From NCBI GenBank assembly GCA_030638785.1, contig DAOWDY010000101.1, positions 1 to 12,606 on the forward strand: a stretch of DNA of 12,606 bases, written 5' to 3'. The stretch comes from Candidatus Thorarchaeota archaeon (GTDB taxonomy: Archaea; Asgardarchaeota; Thorarchaeia; Thorarchaeales; Thorarchaeaceae). The notes under the pieces are model-generated. The model did no database searches. It had not been told where the DNA came from and saw only the letters and a program-made list of their open reading frames with translations. How positions within the stretch are numbered: the stretch's first letter is position 1; the number at the start of each line of letters is the position of its first letter. Both the position numbers and the translations under genes were made by a program. Below, one piece after another: positions 1 through 6,986 of the stretch.

Positions 1-516
1 AATCGCGTACTTCTCCAGTTCCTCTCGAGTGCTGAAATGATCCCCGAAAATCTTGACGCCCTTACCCCCTGTCAATCCATCTGGTTTTACTACAATATTC
101 TCAGCACCAATTGATTTTTCGAACTTCTTGAGGGCATCAACACTGCGTGCAGCAACATATCTTGGATTGGCAGTCTTGTAAACCTCGTCTAGAATTCTTC
201 TGGCAAATGACTTGCTTGTTTCAATACGTGCGGCTTCTTGGTGAGGTCCAACACACGGTACCCCTTTTCCAATTAGATAGTCAACAACCCCCACTGAAAG
301 AGGACCCTCGGGACCAACAACTGCATAATCTACTCCTTTTACCTCAGGAAGTTTTCTTGGATTAGTTAATGAATTGATATTGACTACACTTGCAAGCGCT
401 GAAATACCTGGATTCATCCTGTCCATATGGGCTAGAATTTCAACATCACATTTTGCTAATGCAGCAGCAATTGAATGTTCTCTCGCACCATTCCCAATTA
501 GAAGAACACGTGTCAT
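1..516 (-). CDS. purD: Phosphoribosylamine-glycine ligase (GAR synthetase), N-terminal part, cut by window edge
   Basis: This gene encodes the enzyme that joins phosphoribosylamine to glycine with ATP to give GAR, the second step of IMP synthesis, in the cytoplasm. The 172 visible codons start with the PurD N-terminal pattern LLIGNGAREHS (about residues 5-15). They continue with VVGPEGPLSVGVVDYL (about 66-81), where the amino donor site is formed, and reach the start of the ATP-grasp part at VVKPDGLTGGKGV (about 149-161). The C-terminal ATP-grasp half lies beyond the left edge. The start codon ATG (514-516) overlaps the stop of the purE-purM gene in an ATGA junction, so translation is probably coupled and this is the last visible gene of the operon. 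Identification is confident from the motifs and context. No frameshift is seen in the visible part. Confidence 0.95.
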   Translation of the reverse strand, partial: MTRVLLIGNGAREHSIAAALAKCDVEILAHMDRMNPGISALASVVNINSLTNPRKLPEVKGVDYAVVGPEGPLSVGVVDYLIGKGVPCVGPHQEAARIETSKSFARRILDEVYKTANPRYVAARSVDALKKFEKSIGAENIVVKPDGLTGGKGVKIFGDHFSTREELEKYAI

Positions 517-1946
517 TTTATTGTCACTCCATAAGGAACAATCTCTACCCGCGGATCATCCGAAGACTCGACTTGCCCCATCTCAAAGACAGTGTCAAGT
601 TTGCCTAGAACCTTAAGTGCTCTTTCTTTATCCTTTTGAGGCACGACGATTACTAGACCTACACCGTTGTTGAAGGTCGTGAACATCTCTTTCCATTCCA
701 CATTACCCGTTTGTTTGATTAGTTCGAAAATCTCTTCAGGTTGTGGTACGTTGTCAATGTTGAATTTGAATGAGCCCAATCTGAGAATCTTCTTAAATCC
801 CGAACCCGTAATGTGAGCAATCCCTCGAACGTCAAGACCCGCATCTTTCAGTGCCTTGAAATGTCGAACGTATATCATTGTAGGGCGTAGGAGTTCATCA
901 GCAACAGTGAGTCCTGATGGAAGGGTATCAGTGATTTTGTATTTGGATAGAAGCACCTTTCTCGCAAGCGTGAATCCGTTCGAGTGAATTCCATTAGAAG
1001 CAATCCCTATAATGGCATCACCTTGTTGAATTTGTGAGCCATCGATAAGTTCACTGGGGTTAGCAATTCCAACTGCTGTTCCTGCAAGGTCTAAACCCGG
1101 ACCATTGACTCCCTTTATCATGTCAGGTAGAATAGCTGTTTCTCCACCTAAAATCGGGATGCCTGAATCTTTACACCCTTGAAGGAGTCCCTTTCCAATT
1201 TCATCAAGGATTGCTGTAGGCAATGGTTCCTCTGAGGCGAGATAGTCAACGAACCCTACAGGCATGGCTCCTATGCAGATCAAATCATTCACATTCATAG
1301 CGACACAATCGATGCCAATGGTATCGTACCTACTTGCTAACTCTGCTATCAGGACCTTGCTTCCGACTCCATCTGTAGACATTGCAATACATAGGTCATC
1401 ACTAATTTTCACTGTATTCGCATAATGTCCATAATCCTGTGTGACTTCTCCTTGAAGGAAGGATTCCTTCACGTATTTTCCAAGAACCTTCAATCCTTCG
1501 GATACTAATTCTTCATTGACTCCCGACTCAGCATATGTCCTCGGAGGCTTTGATGATTTGGTTTCGATTCCAAGAATTCGAGCTGCCAGATAAGCTGCGT
1601 TCTGTCCATTATCAATACCAACAGTTGCAACCGGAATTCCCTTTGGCATTTGTGCAATGGAAAGAAGTGCATCGAGTCCGTTGAGTGCAGCTGACACAGG
1701 AACTCCGATGACTGGCTTCTGTGTGTATGACGCAACAACTCCTGGCAAAGCTGCTGCAAGTCCTGCAATTGCAATGATGACTTTCGATTCTGTTTTTGTA
1801 ACAATGTCCTTTACTCTTTCAGGTTCTCTATGGGCAGATGCAATCTCCACAGAATAGGAAACACCCAGTTTTTCAAGTGTGTCCGTTGCTTTTTTGGTGA
1901 TTTTGTCATCGCTTTTGCTTCCGGAGATAACCAGAACGTCTATCAT
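513..1946 (-). CDS. purE/purM: PurE-PurM fusion: AIR carboxylation enzyme joined to AIR synthetase
   Basis: This 477-residue protein carries two purine enzymes in one frame. Residues 1-126 are PurE, with SGSKSDD (8-14), SAHREPERV (37-45) and the QMPKGIPVATVGIDNG stretch (99-114). Residues about 137-477 are PurM, with TDGVGSK (191-197), VND (219-221), GGETAILPD (267-275), SNGIHSNGF (317-325) and ITGSGF (379-384). PurM cyclises FGAM to AIR with ATP. PurE acts next, giving CAIR, either from N5-CAIR made by PurK or directly from AIR and CO2. The PurE domain has Ala66 where class I PurE normally has the His of AAHLPG, and lacks the usual C-terminal helix. I chose the ATG at 1946 because GGAGTG lies 8 nt upstream. 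The frame extends to a GTG at 1979, but that would overlap purL and add residues unlike PurE. Fusion of these two domains is uncommon. Confidence 0.93.
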   Translation of the reverse strand: MIDVLVISGSKSDDKITKKATDTLEKLGVSYSVEIASAHREPERVKDIVTKTESKVIIAIAGLAAALPGVVASYTQKPVIGVPVSAALNGLDALLSIAQMPKGIPVATVGIDNGQNAAYLAARILGIETKSSKPPRTYAESGVNEELVSEGLKVLGKYVKESFLQGEVTQDYGHYANTVKISDDLCIAMSTDGVGSKVLIAELASRYDTIGIDCVAMNVNDLICIGAMPVGFVDYLASEEPLPTAILDEIGKGLLQGCKDSGIPILGGETAILPDMIKGVNGPGLDLAGTAVGIANPSELIDGSQIQQGDAIIGIASNGIHSNGFTLARKVLLSKYKITDTLPSGLTVADELLRPTMIYVRHFKALKDAGLDVRGIAHITGSGFKKILRLGSFKFNIDNVPQPEEIFELIKQTGNVEWKEMFTTFNNGVGLVIVVPQKDKERALKVLGKLDTVFEMGQVESSDDPRVEIVPYGVTIK

Positions 1947-1953
1947 AGATGTT

Positions 1954-4128
1954 TCACTCCATATATTTACGTAATCCACTTCGATAAGCTTCTTGTGCCT
2001 CTTCTAGAGTAATAGAGAACCTACCGAAATCCGCTACCTTCTTCGATACTGATAATCCAATCTCGCAGATTTTCACACCGTGTTTTTCTATGATTTCGTA
2101 AAATGCTGGCTGATTGCTTTCTGGGACTTCAGCTACATACCTTGCCGCTGATTCGGAAAACAACTTTTCTGCAAAACCTCTGGCCGTACCAGGTGCACCT
2201 TCAAGATCCAACTTGAAACCATATGGGCTGTTGAGCACCATCTTCATGAGTGCAATTGCAAGACCACCTCTTCCTACATTGTTGCAGGAACGGATCAGAC
2301 CTCTAGAATGAGCCTCAAGGATTGCATTCATAGCTTTCTTTTCCATCTCTGGTCTATATCGTGGAGGATTACCCTTCACTTCTCCTATCATCAATCTCTG
2401 AAACTCAGTCCCATTCATCTCTGGATGTGTTTCTCCGATTAAGAACAGGTTAGACCAAGGTGTGATGAGATTCCTTTTGATCGGTGTTGCTCCATCTCTG
2501 AACATACCTGCAATCATAATCTGTGGAGTTGGATTGATTCGATGAGTATCACCATCAACCTCAGATTCGTTGTAAAGAGAAACATTTCCTCCAATTATTG
2601 GAATTTCAAAGTCGTGTGAAAACTGTCCTAAACCCCTAACTGAATCAACGAACTGAGCATATGAGTCTGGATGTTCTGGATTACCAAAGTTTAGGCAGTC
2701 AGCAATGAATATTGGTTTGGCTCCCATAGATATGAGGTTTCTCAATGATTCAGCGGCGGAGTTGGATGTTCCTTGGGACGGATCGAGAAGACACCACGAT
2801 GAATTACAGTCACTCGTAAAGGCAAGTTTCTTCCCCATCGGAAACTCTAACACACCTGCATTTTCTCCAATGTCAATCACTGTATGAGCTTGTACATGTT
2901 GGTCATATTGGTTGTATACCCACGACTTGTCACAGATATTTAACGAGTTCAGTAATTGTAATGTTGTCTCTTTGAGGTCTTCAGGTTCTTTGAACCATCC
3001 CATGCCAGTACTACGAGTTGGTAAAGTACCAACAGGTCTCTCTGGTTCCGGGAATCCATCAACCAATAGATCAATGGGCAATTTCGCTTTGACCTTACCA
3101 TTCTCCATCACAGTGTAGTGCTTGTCGTCGGTAACTTCGCCAAACACTGCATAAGGAGTATCGTTCTCTTCCAAGATCTCGATTACTCTCTCTAATGCCT
3201 CAGGTGCGACAACTGCCAACATGCGTTCTTGGGATTCGGAAGTTACAATCTCATATGATTTCATGTCAGATTCTCTTAACGGGACTTTGTCAACTTCCAC
3301 TATTACTCCAGTACCACCCTGCGATGCTAGTTCTCCAGCTGCAGATGTCATTCCACCTCCGCCAAAGTCTTGTAATCCATCAATTAGTTTCTCTCTAATC
3401 AATTGAGTAAGAGCGTCTATAACGACTTTCTTTGCAAGAGGATCTCCAATCTGAACAGCCGACCTATTTTCCTCCTCCTCATCTGAGAAAGACTCTGAAG
3501 CAAAACTGACCCCTGCTATACCATCTCTACCAGTTGTTGATCCAAACATGACTAGAAGATGTCCCGGAGTTCGAGCACTACTTCTCACAACGTATTCAGG
3601 TTTAATGACTCCAATACAAACTACATTGACAAGACAGTTCTCATCATATGAGTCATCAAACTCCAACTCACCGCCGACGGTTGGTATGCCTACACTATTT
3701 CCATACTCTGAGATTCCTCGAACTACTTGCTCTAGAAGGTAAGCGTTTCTTGGTTTTGAAGGGTGACCAAATCTCAGACAATTCATCAATCCAACGGCTT
3801 TACATCCCTGGGAGATAACATCTCTAATGATACCCCCCACTCCTGTTGCCGCTCCATTGTACGGATCAATTTGGCTTGGGTGATTGTGCGATTCCATGGC
3901 AACGCCAACAAGATAGCCATCGCCGATGTCTACAAGTCCCGCTCCCTCACCAATACCAAGGTGTACATTGTCTCCTTCTGTGTTGAATAAATGAAACCAT
4001 CTTTTACTACTCTTGTAACTACAGTGTTCAGACCAGAGAACGTCCAGCATTGCTAATTCAGTTTTAGTCGGTTCTCTTTCAAGCACATTGGTGGCATGTG
4101 TGATTTCTTCATTCGTTAACATCTTCAC
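1954..4128 (-). CDS. purL: Phosphoribosylformylglycinamidine (FGAM) synthase, large subunit PurL
   Basis: PurL is the ATP-dependent synthetase subunit that turns FGAR into FGAM, using ammonia released by PurQ, in a complex with PurS. At 724 residues it is the small, archaeal and Gram-positive type, which needs separate PurQ and PurS; both are encoded just upstream in the operon. Visible motifs are WSEHCSYKS (32-40), ESHNHP (79-84), DFGGGGMTSAAGEL (254-267), the TSDCN stretch of the second half (438-442), ADCLNFGNPEHP (476-487) and GGNVSLYNE (513-521). Its first base is shared with the TAG stop of purQ (TAGTG). Two starts are possible: the GTG at 4128, four nt after AAAGGAGG, or the ATG at 4122, ten nt after it. 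The family pattern (a short tail before a NEEI-type helix) does not separate them. No key residue is obviously missing. Confidence 0.97.
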   Translation of the reverse strand: MKMLTNEEITHATNVLEREPTKTELAMLDVLWSEHCSYKSSKRWFHLFNTEGDNVHLGIGEGAGLVDIGDGYLVGVAMESHNHPSQIDPYNGAATGVGGIIRDVISQGCKAVGLMNCLRFGHPSKPRNAYLLEQVVRGISEYGNSVGIPTVGGELEFDDSYDENCLVNVVCIGVIKPEYVVRSSARTPGHLLVMFGSTTGRDGIAGVSFASESFSDEEEENRSAVQIGDPLAKKVVIDALTQLIREKLIDGLQDFGGGGMTSAAGELASQGGTGVIVEVDKVPLRESDMKSYEIVTSESQERMLAVVAPEALERVIEILEENDTPYAVFGEVTDDKHYTVMENGKVKAKLPIDLLVDGFPEPERPVGTLPTRSTGMGWFKEPEDLKETTLQLLNSLNICDKSWVYNQYDQHVQAHTVIDIGENAGVLEFPMGKKLAFTSDCNSSWCLLDPSQGTSNSAAESLRNLISMGAKPIFIADCLNFGNPEHPDSYAQFVDSVRGLGQFSHDFEIPIIGGNVSLYNESEVDGDTHRINPTPQIMIAGMFRDGATPIKRNLITPWSNLFLIGETHPEMNGTEFQRLMIGEVKGNPPRYRPEMEKKAMNAILEAHSRGLIRSCNNVGRGGLAIALMKMVLNSPYGFKLDLEGAPGTARGFAEKLFSESAARYVAEVPESNQPAFYEIIEKHGVKICEIGLSVSKKVADFGRFSITLEEAQEAYRSGLRKYME
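1955..1960 (-). promoter_or_regulatory. Ribosome binding site deciding the purE-purM start
   Basis: On the minus strand GGAGTG lies 8 nt before the ATG at 1944-1946 and overlaps the final codons and stop of purL. This favours the ATG at 1946 over an in-frame GTG at 1979 inside purL. Confidence 0.65.
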
Positions 4129-4826
4129 TATGCCTCCTTTGTTACTCTCACGAAATTCTCTAGAATATCCAGACCATCTACTGATCCGAGAACTATTCGT
4201 GATGCTCTCTCGGGGTGTGGCATCATTCCTAGAATGTTACCTTTCTCATTCACAATTCCCGCAATGTTATCTAAAGCCCCATTGGGATTTACTTCCTCGC
4301 CTACCTCTCCATCTTCATTACAATATCTGAACGGAATCCTTTCTTCATCTTGGAGTCTCACAAGGTCTTCCTCTGAGCAATAGTAGTTGCCCTCTGCATG
4401 GGCAATTGGGAGGCGAATAACTGCAGCCTCCATGCCATCCGTGAACCCAACTGTATTTTCTGAAACTTTCAGATACACCCATTTGCATATGAAGTTCGCA
4501 GACCTATTTGGTAAAAGTGCGCCTGGAAGAAGCCCTGCTTCTGCGAGAATCTGGAAGCCATTGCAGATTCCAAGCACTGGCTTGCCATCGTCCGCAATCT
4601 CTCTAATCCCATCCATGATGGTGCCAACCGATGCCACTGCTCCAGCTCTCAGATAATCGCCATATGAGAAACCTCCTGGGATAACAATACCGTCAGCATC
4701 CTTGAGCGCTTCGGACCCTTGTCTATTTGTCACAAGATAGGGGTCTCCTCCTGGGATAAGAGATAATCCTCTAAGTACATCATTCTCATTGTTAGTGCCT
4801 GGAAATCTGATGACTGCTATTGTCAC
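4128..4826 (-). CDS. purQ: FGAM synthase, glutaminase subunit PurQ
   Basis: PurQ is the class I glutamine amidotransferase subunit that hydrolyses glutamine and passes ammonia to PurL. The 232-residue protein is normal length for the separate subunit. It shows GGFSYGDYLRAGA (51-63), the nucleophile elbow LGICNGFQ with Cys88, HAEGN (143-147) and the end of the triad in MMPHPERA with His204 and Glu206. The start is a GTG overlapping the stop of purC-purS in a GTGA junction, and the stop TAG shares a base with the purL start. GGAG lies only two nt before the GTG, so initiation probably depends mainly on termination of the upstream gene. The order purC-purS, purQ, purL puts all three parts of the FGAM synthase complex in consecutive genes. 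Confidence 0.97.
   Translation of the reverse strand: MTIAVIRFPGTNNENDVLRGLSLIPGGDPYLVTNRQGSEALKDADGIVIPGGFSYGDYLRAGAVASVGTIMDGIREIADDGKPVLGICNGFQILAEAGLLPGALLPNRSANFICKWVYLKVSENTVGFTDGMEAAVIRLPIAHAEGNYYCSEEDLVRLQDEERIPFRYCNEDGEVGEEVNPNGALDNIAGIVNEKGNILGMMPHPERASRIVLGSVDGLDILENFVRVTKEA
4133..4140 (-). promoter_or_regulatory. Strong Shine-Dalgarno for purL
   Basis: AAAGGAGG on the minus strand lies inside the last codons of purQ. It is 4 nt from the GTG (4126-4128) and 10 nt from the ATG (4120-4122), so it does not by itself decide which codon starts PurL. Confidence 0.7.
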
Positions 4827-5791
4827 ATCTCCATCCTCACATTGTGTTTCTCTGCAATAGGATTCGACAGAAGTTTGAGGTTCATCAGAGTCAGCTGTTC
4901 TATCAGGCCGGAAGTAATTGGTTTTGATAGATGAATCTCAAAGATCTTACCCATCCTCACTTCTGTGGCGTCTCCAAATCCGAGTCTTATGAGGGCCTTC
5001 TTAGTCACCTCCCCTGGAGGATTTTTGATACCATCCTTCGGCATAACAGACACATAGAGAACTTCTTCTCTTTGCAGTACTTTATTCGGTTTGGTTTCAT
5101 TAAGTTTCTCAAGAAGGAATGAATAAGCAGTAGTGATGTCCCCCTCGTCCTTCCGATATAGATCCTTATCGAAGGACTGTCCTTTCGAATTCCACACTCT
5201 GATTGTATCACCAGAAATCTCATCGGCCAAGAGAATAGCCCCATCAGAATTCTTCCCGAATTCGAGTTTGAAATCAATGAGAGTGAGGTTGACCTGTGTA
5301 AATAATACAGTCAGATAATAATTGACAGAAAGAGCAACTGATTTCATAAAGGCAATCTCAAATTCACTTGCAAGATTTAGACGTATTGCTGCATCTTCAG
5401 ATATCAGTGGATCATGGAGTTTGTCTTCTTTGAGGAAGAACTCGATTAATGGGGATGCAAGCTCGGTTCCCTTTTTTATTCCATACCTCTTGCAAAATGA
5501 TCCGGCAGCAACATTTCTGCATACCACTTCAAGAGGAAGAATCTCTACTTTAGTACACCTCATCTGAGAACCGTCAAGTCGCTTTACAAAGTGAGTATCA
5601 ACACCTTTTTTCTTTAGATATCGAAAGAAGAACTCACTCAAGTCACAAGCAAGATTCCCCTTACCCTTGATTATATCCTTCTTCTTTCCATTTCCAGCTG
5701 ATACATTATCTGTGAACTCAATTACAACATATTTCTTTGACTTGGAATCAGCAAATATTTTCTTGGCCTTTCCCTTGTGTAATAGTTCCAT
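4823..5791 (-). CDS. purC/purS: SAICAR synthetase fused to a C-terminal PurS domain
   Basis: The 322-residue protein has two parts. Residues 1 to about 232 are PurC, which joins aspartate to CAIR with ATP to give SAICAR. Its motifs are KGKAKKIF (7-13), SAGNGKKK (31-38), LPLEVVCRNVAAGSFCKRYG (85-104), LIDFKLEFG (171-179) and LADEISGDTIRVW (188-200). Residues about 244-322 match PurS, the small structural subunit of the PurL-PurQ-PurS complex: a beta strand, PKDGIKNPPGEVTKKAL (251-267), RLGFGDATEVRMGKIFEIHL (269-288) and the terminal LLSNPIAEKHNV (307-318). No separate purS gene is seen nearby, so this domain probably supplies PurS to the neighbouring purQ and purL products. I chose the ATG at 5791, nine nt after GGAGG, over an in-frame TTG six nt upstream. 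The gene overlaps purQ (GTGA). Confidence 0.95.
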   Translation of the reverse strand: MELLHKGKAKKIFADSKSKKYVVIEFTDNVSAGNGKKKDIIKGKGNLACDLSEFFFRYLKKKGVDTHFVKRLDGSQMRCTKVEILPLEVVCRNVAAGSFCKRYGIKKGTELASPLIEFFLKEDKLHDPLISEDAAIRLNLASEFEIAFMKSVALSVNYYLTVLFTQVNLTLIDFKLEFGKNSDGAILLADEISGDTIRVWNSKGQSFDKDLYRKDEGDITTAYSFLLEKLNETKPNKVLQREEVLYVSVMPKDGIKNPPGEVTKKALIRLGFGDATEVRMGKIFEIHLSKPITSGLIEQLTLMNLKLLSNPIAEKHNVRMEM

Positions 5792-5800
5792 ATTCAATGT

Positions 5801-5805
5801 CCTCC
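5801..5805 (-). promoter_or_regulatory. Ribosome binding site deciding the purC-purS start
   Basis: GGAGG on the minus strand lies 9 nt before ATG (5789-5791) but only 3 nt before the in-frame TTG (5795-5797). Spacing and codon strength both favour the ATG. Confidence 0.7.
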
Positions 5806-5809
5806 ATGT

Positions 5810-6883
5810 TCAAGTAGTGATATCTTCTAAGCGTCCTTCATCAGCTGCCTGCTCTATATCAATCATGCAAAGATCAATAGGTGATTGAATCGTCCTGTTC
5901 ATCTTTAGTGAGATTCTTCTCATCTCTGGGCTTGTTGGGCCTACACAGGGTGCCCCTGGTACTCGTGGGCTGAGGTCGAAAACAACAAACTCTGATTCTT
6001 CAGTTAAAGCGCCTTGTAGCGAGAAGAGTCCAATCATCTTCGGTGGGAAGTGTTTCTTTACTCCCTCAAGGAGATTCTCTGCTGCTTGATAGACGAGAGG
6101 TTTCTTGCTCTCCCTCATCGTAATCCCCTTGTGTCCTACCTCTTCATTCATTGGAACAATATTCAGTTTCATCTGCTCACTAGCTGGGAGATTGAGTAAT
6201 CCAGTGAGACTTGTCTGTATCCTATCTTCAAAGCCAACAAAATCCAGATCACCAAATTTGTCATCGATGCCGTACGCTTGGAAATTTGCATTGAAACGCG
6301 GTGCTATAATGAACTCCTCTACAGTTGCGTTCTTGAGATCTGCTTCACTTATCCTTCCATTTTGAATCATTGATGAGGCATTCTGTTCATAGTCCTCGGG
6401 AGAGTTTGCATAGAAGAAGGCTCTCTCTAGTGGTTTCTCCTTCTGCTGAACTTTCACAATCACTAGAGTATCAATCTGATCTGGTTTCAATGATCTAGGG
6501 ATTCTGATTCCGGACTCCTTCAGTAACCAGTATTGGTCTCTTGGAAAGCCTCTTTCCTCCACACGGAGTATTCCTCTATTGCCATAGATCGGAATGTCAA
6601 AATCGTTCTCTATCAGGTCATATCCTACATAGACACTGAATGAACGATTAGGAATCCAAACTACATCAAGTTCTTTTAATCGCTCTTGGATTTCAGGTTG
6701 AATTAAATCACTAAATTTGTCAAGAACAATCACTTCATCATAGAGGTGTTTGTTATAGTGGGCATAGAATTTCTCTCGTCCTTTCTGACAGACAATCACG
6801 GTTGAGAAACCATTTGATTTTGCAGAGACACCAATCTCCTCTGCACTATGAGATCCTATCATTCCAATCGTAGGTTTTCTCAT
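5810..6883 (-). CDS. Divergent PurP paralogue (FAICAR synthetase-like ATP-grasp protein)
   Basis: This 357-residue protein belongs to the PurP family (DUF1246 N-terminal and DUF1297 C-terminal regions). It shows GMIGSHSAEE (7-16), IPNRSFSVYVGYD (77-89), IYGNRGILRVEER (99-111), VIVK (141-144), LLNLPASEQ (229-237), EVGHKGITMRES (248-259) and FVVFDLSPRVPG (299-310). Compared with PurP as I know it from Methanocaldococcus MJ0136, the glycine-rich ATP loop is replaced by KEKPLERAFF (148-157), the GTN after RVPG is replaced by APC, and the His of HxSF is Asn79. It is full length while its neighbour is short. Some archaea carry two PurP types, and the second has no role I can name with certainty. 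It could be a second FAICAR synthetase, a partner of the other copy, or another activity in the late steps. A GAGGAG ribosome site precedes the ATG. Confidence 0.85.
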   Translation of the reverse strand: MRKPTIGMIGSHSAEEIGVSAKSNGFSTVIVCQKGREKFYAHYNKHLYDEVIVLDKFSDLIQPEIQERLKELDVVWIPNRSFSVYVGYDLIENDFDIPIYGNRGILRVEERGFPRDQYWLLKESGIRIPRSLKPDQIDTLVIVKVQQKEKPLERAFFYANSPEDYEQNASSMIQNGRISEADLKNATVEEFIIAPRFNANFQAYGIDDKFGDLDFVGFEDRIQTSLTGLLNLPASEQMKLNIVPMNEEVGHKGITMRESKKPLVYQAAENLLEGVKKHFPPKMIGLFSLQGALTEESEFVVFDLSPRVPGAPCVGPTSPEMRRISLKMNRTIQSPIDLCMIDIEQAADEGRLEDITT

Positions 6884-6960
6884 GTTCTCTCCTCACATCT
6901 GAACAACCAGTTCTTCCACGCACAGCGTGTGGTCAGTGGCTCCTTTGTAAATGTTGCCAT
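6880..6960 (-). CDS. Possible 26-residue small ORF between the purP genes
   Basis: An ATG at 6958-6960 opens a frame encoding MATFTKEPLTTRCAWKNWLF and six more residues (RCEERT). It stops at a TGA that overlaps the ATG of the purP-like gene (ATGA), the same kind of junction as elsewhere in this operon. It has two cysteines and two tryptophans, no recognised domain, and no good ribosome site of its own. A frame this short can easily be open by chance, so the junction is the only real support. It may be a coupling leader peptide or nothing. Confidence 0.18.
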   Translation of the reverse strand: MATFTKEPLTTRCAWKNWLFRCEERT

Positions 6961-6986
6961 CACTCTCGTATGGAAGTTGATAACTC
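6884..6986. other. The only sizeable intergenic gap in the pur operon
   Basis: These 103 nt separate the two purP genes. Near the downstream gene there is a clear GAGGAG ribosome site (minus strand). A short inverted repeat, CACGC-ACA-GCGTG, lies at 6917-6929 with a five-pair stem and no T-run. ATTTACAAA (6942-6950, minus strand) could act as a weak TATA-like element, but it is not convincing. Apart from the possible small ORF nothing else is recognisable. Confidence 0.5.

Noticed and set aside
1505..1804. Open frames of 60-100 codons overlapping the pur genes in other frames, such as this one inside purE-purM
   Set aside because: They lie wholly inside well-identified genes, have low-complexity or unlikely amino acid composition, and show no ribosome sites or recognisable domains.
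1947..1979. Longer N-terminus for the PurE-PurM protein starting at a GTG inside purL
   Set aside because: The extra eleven residues do not resemble PurE, which normally starts just before the SGSKSD-type motif, and the ATG at 1946 has a good ribosome site.
6917..6929. Inverted repeat between the purP genes as a terminator
   Set aside because: The stem is only five pairs and no T-run follows on the minus strand. The downstream gene has a ribosome site and belongs to the same pathway.
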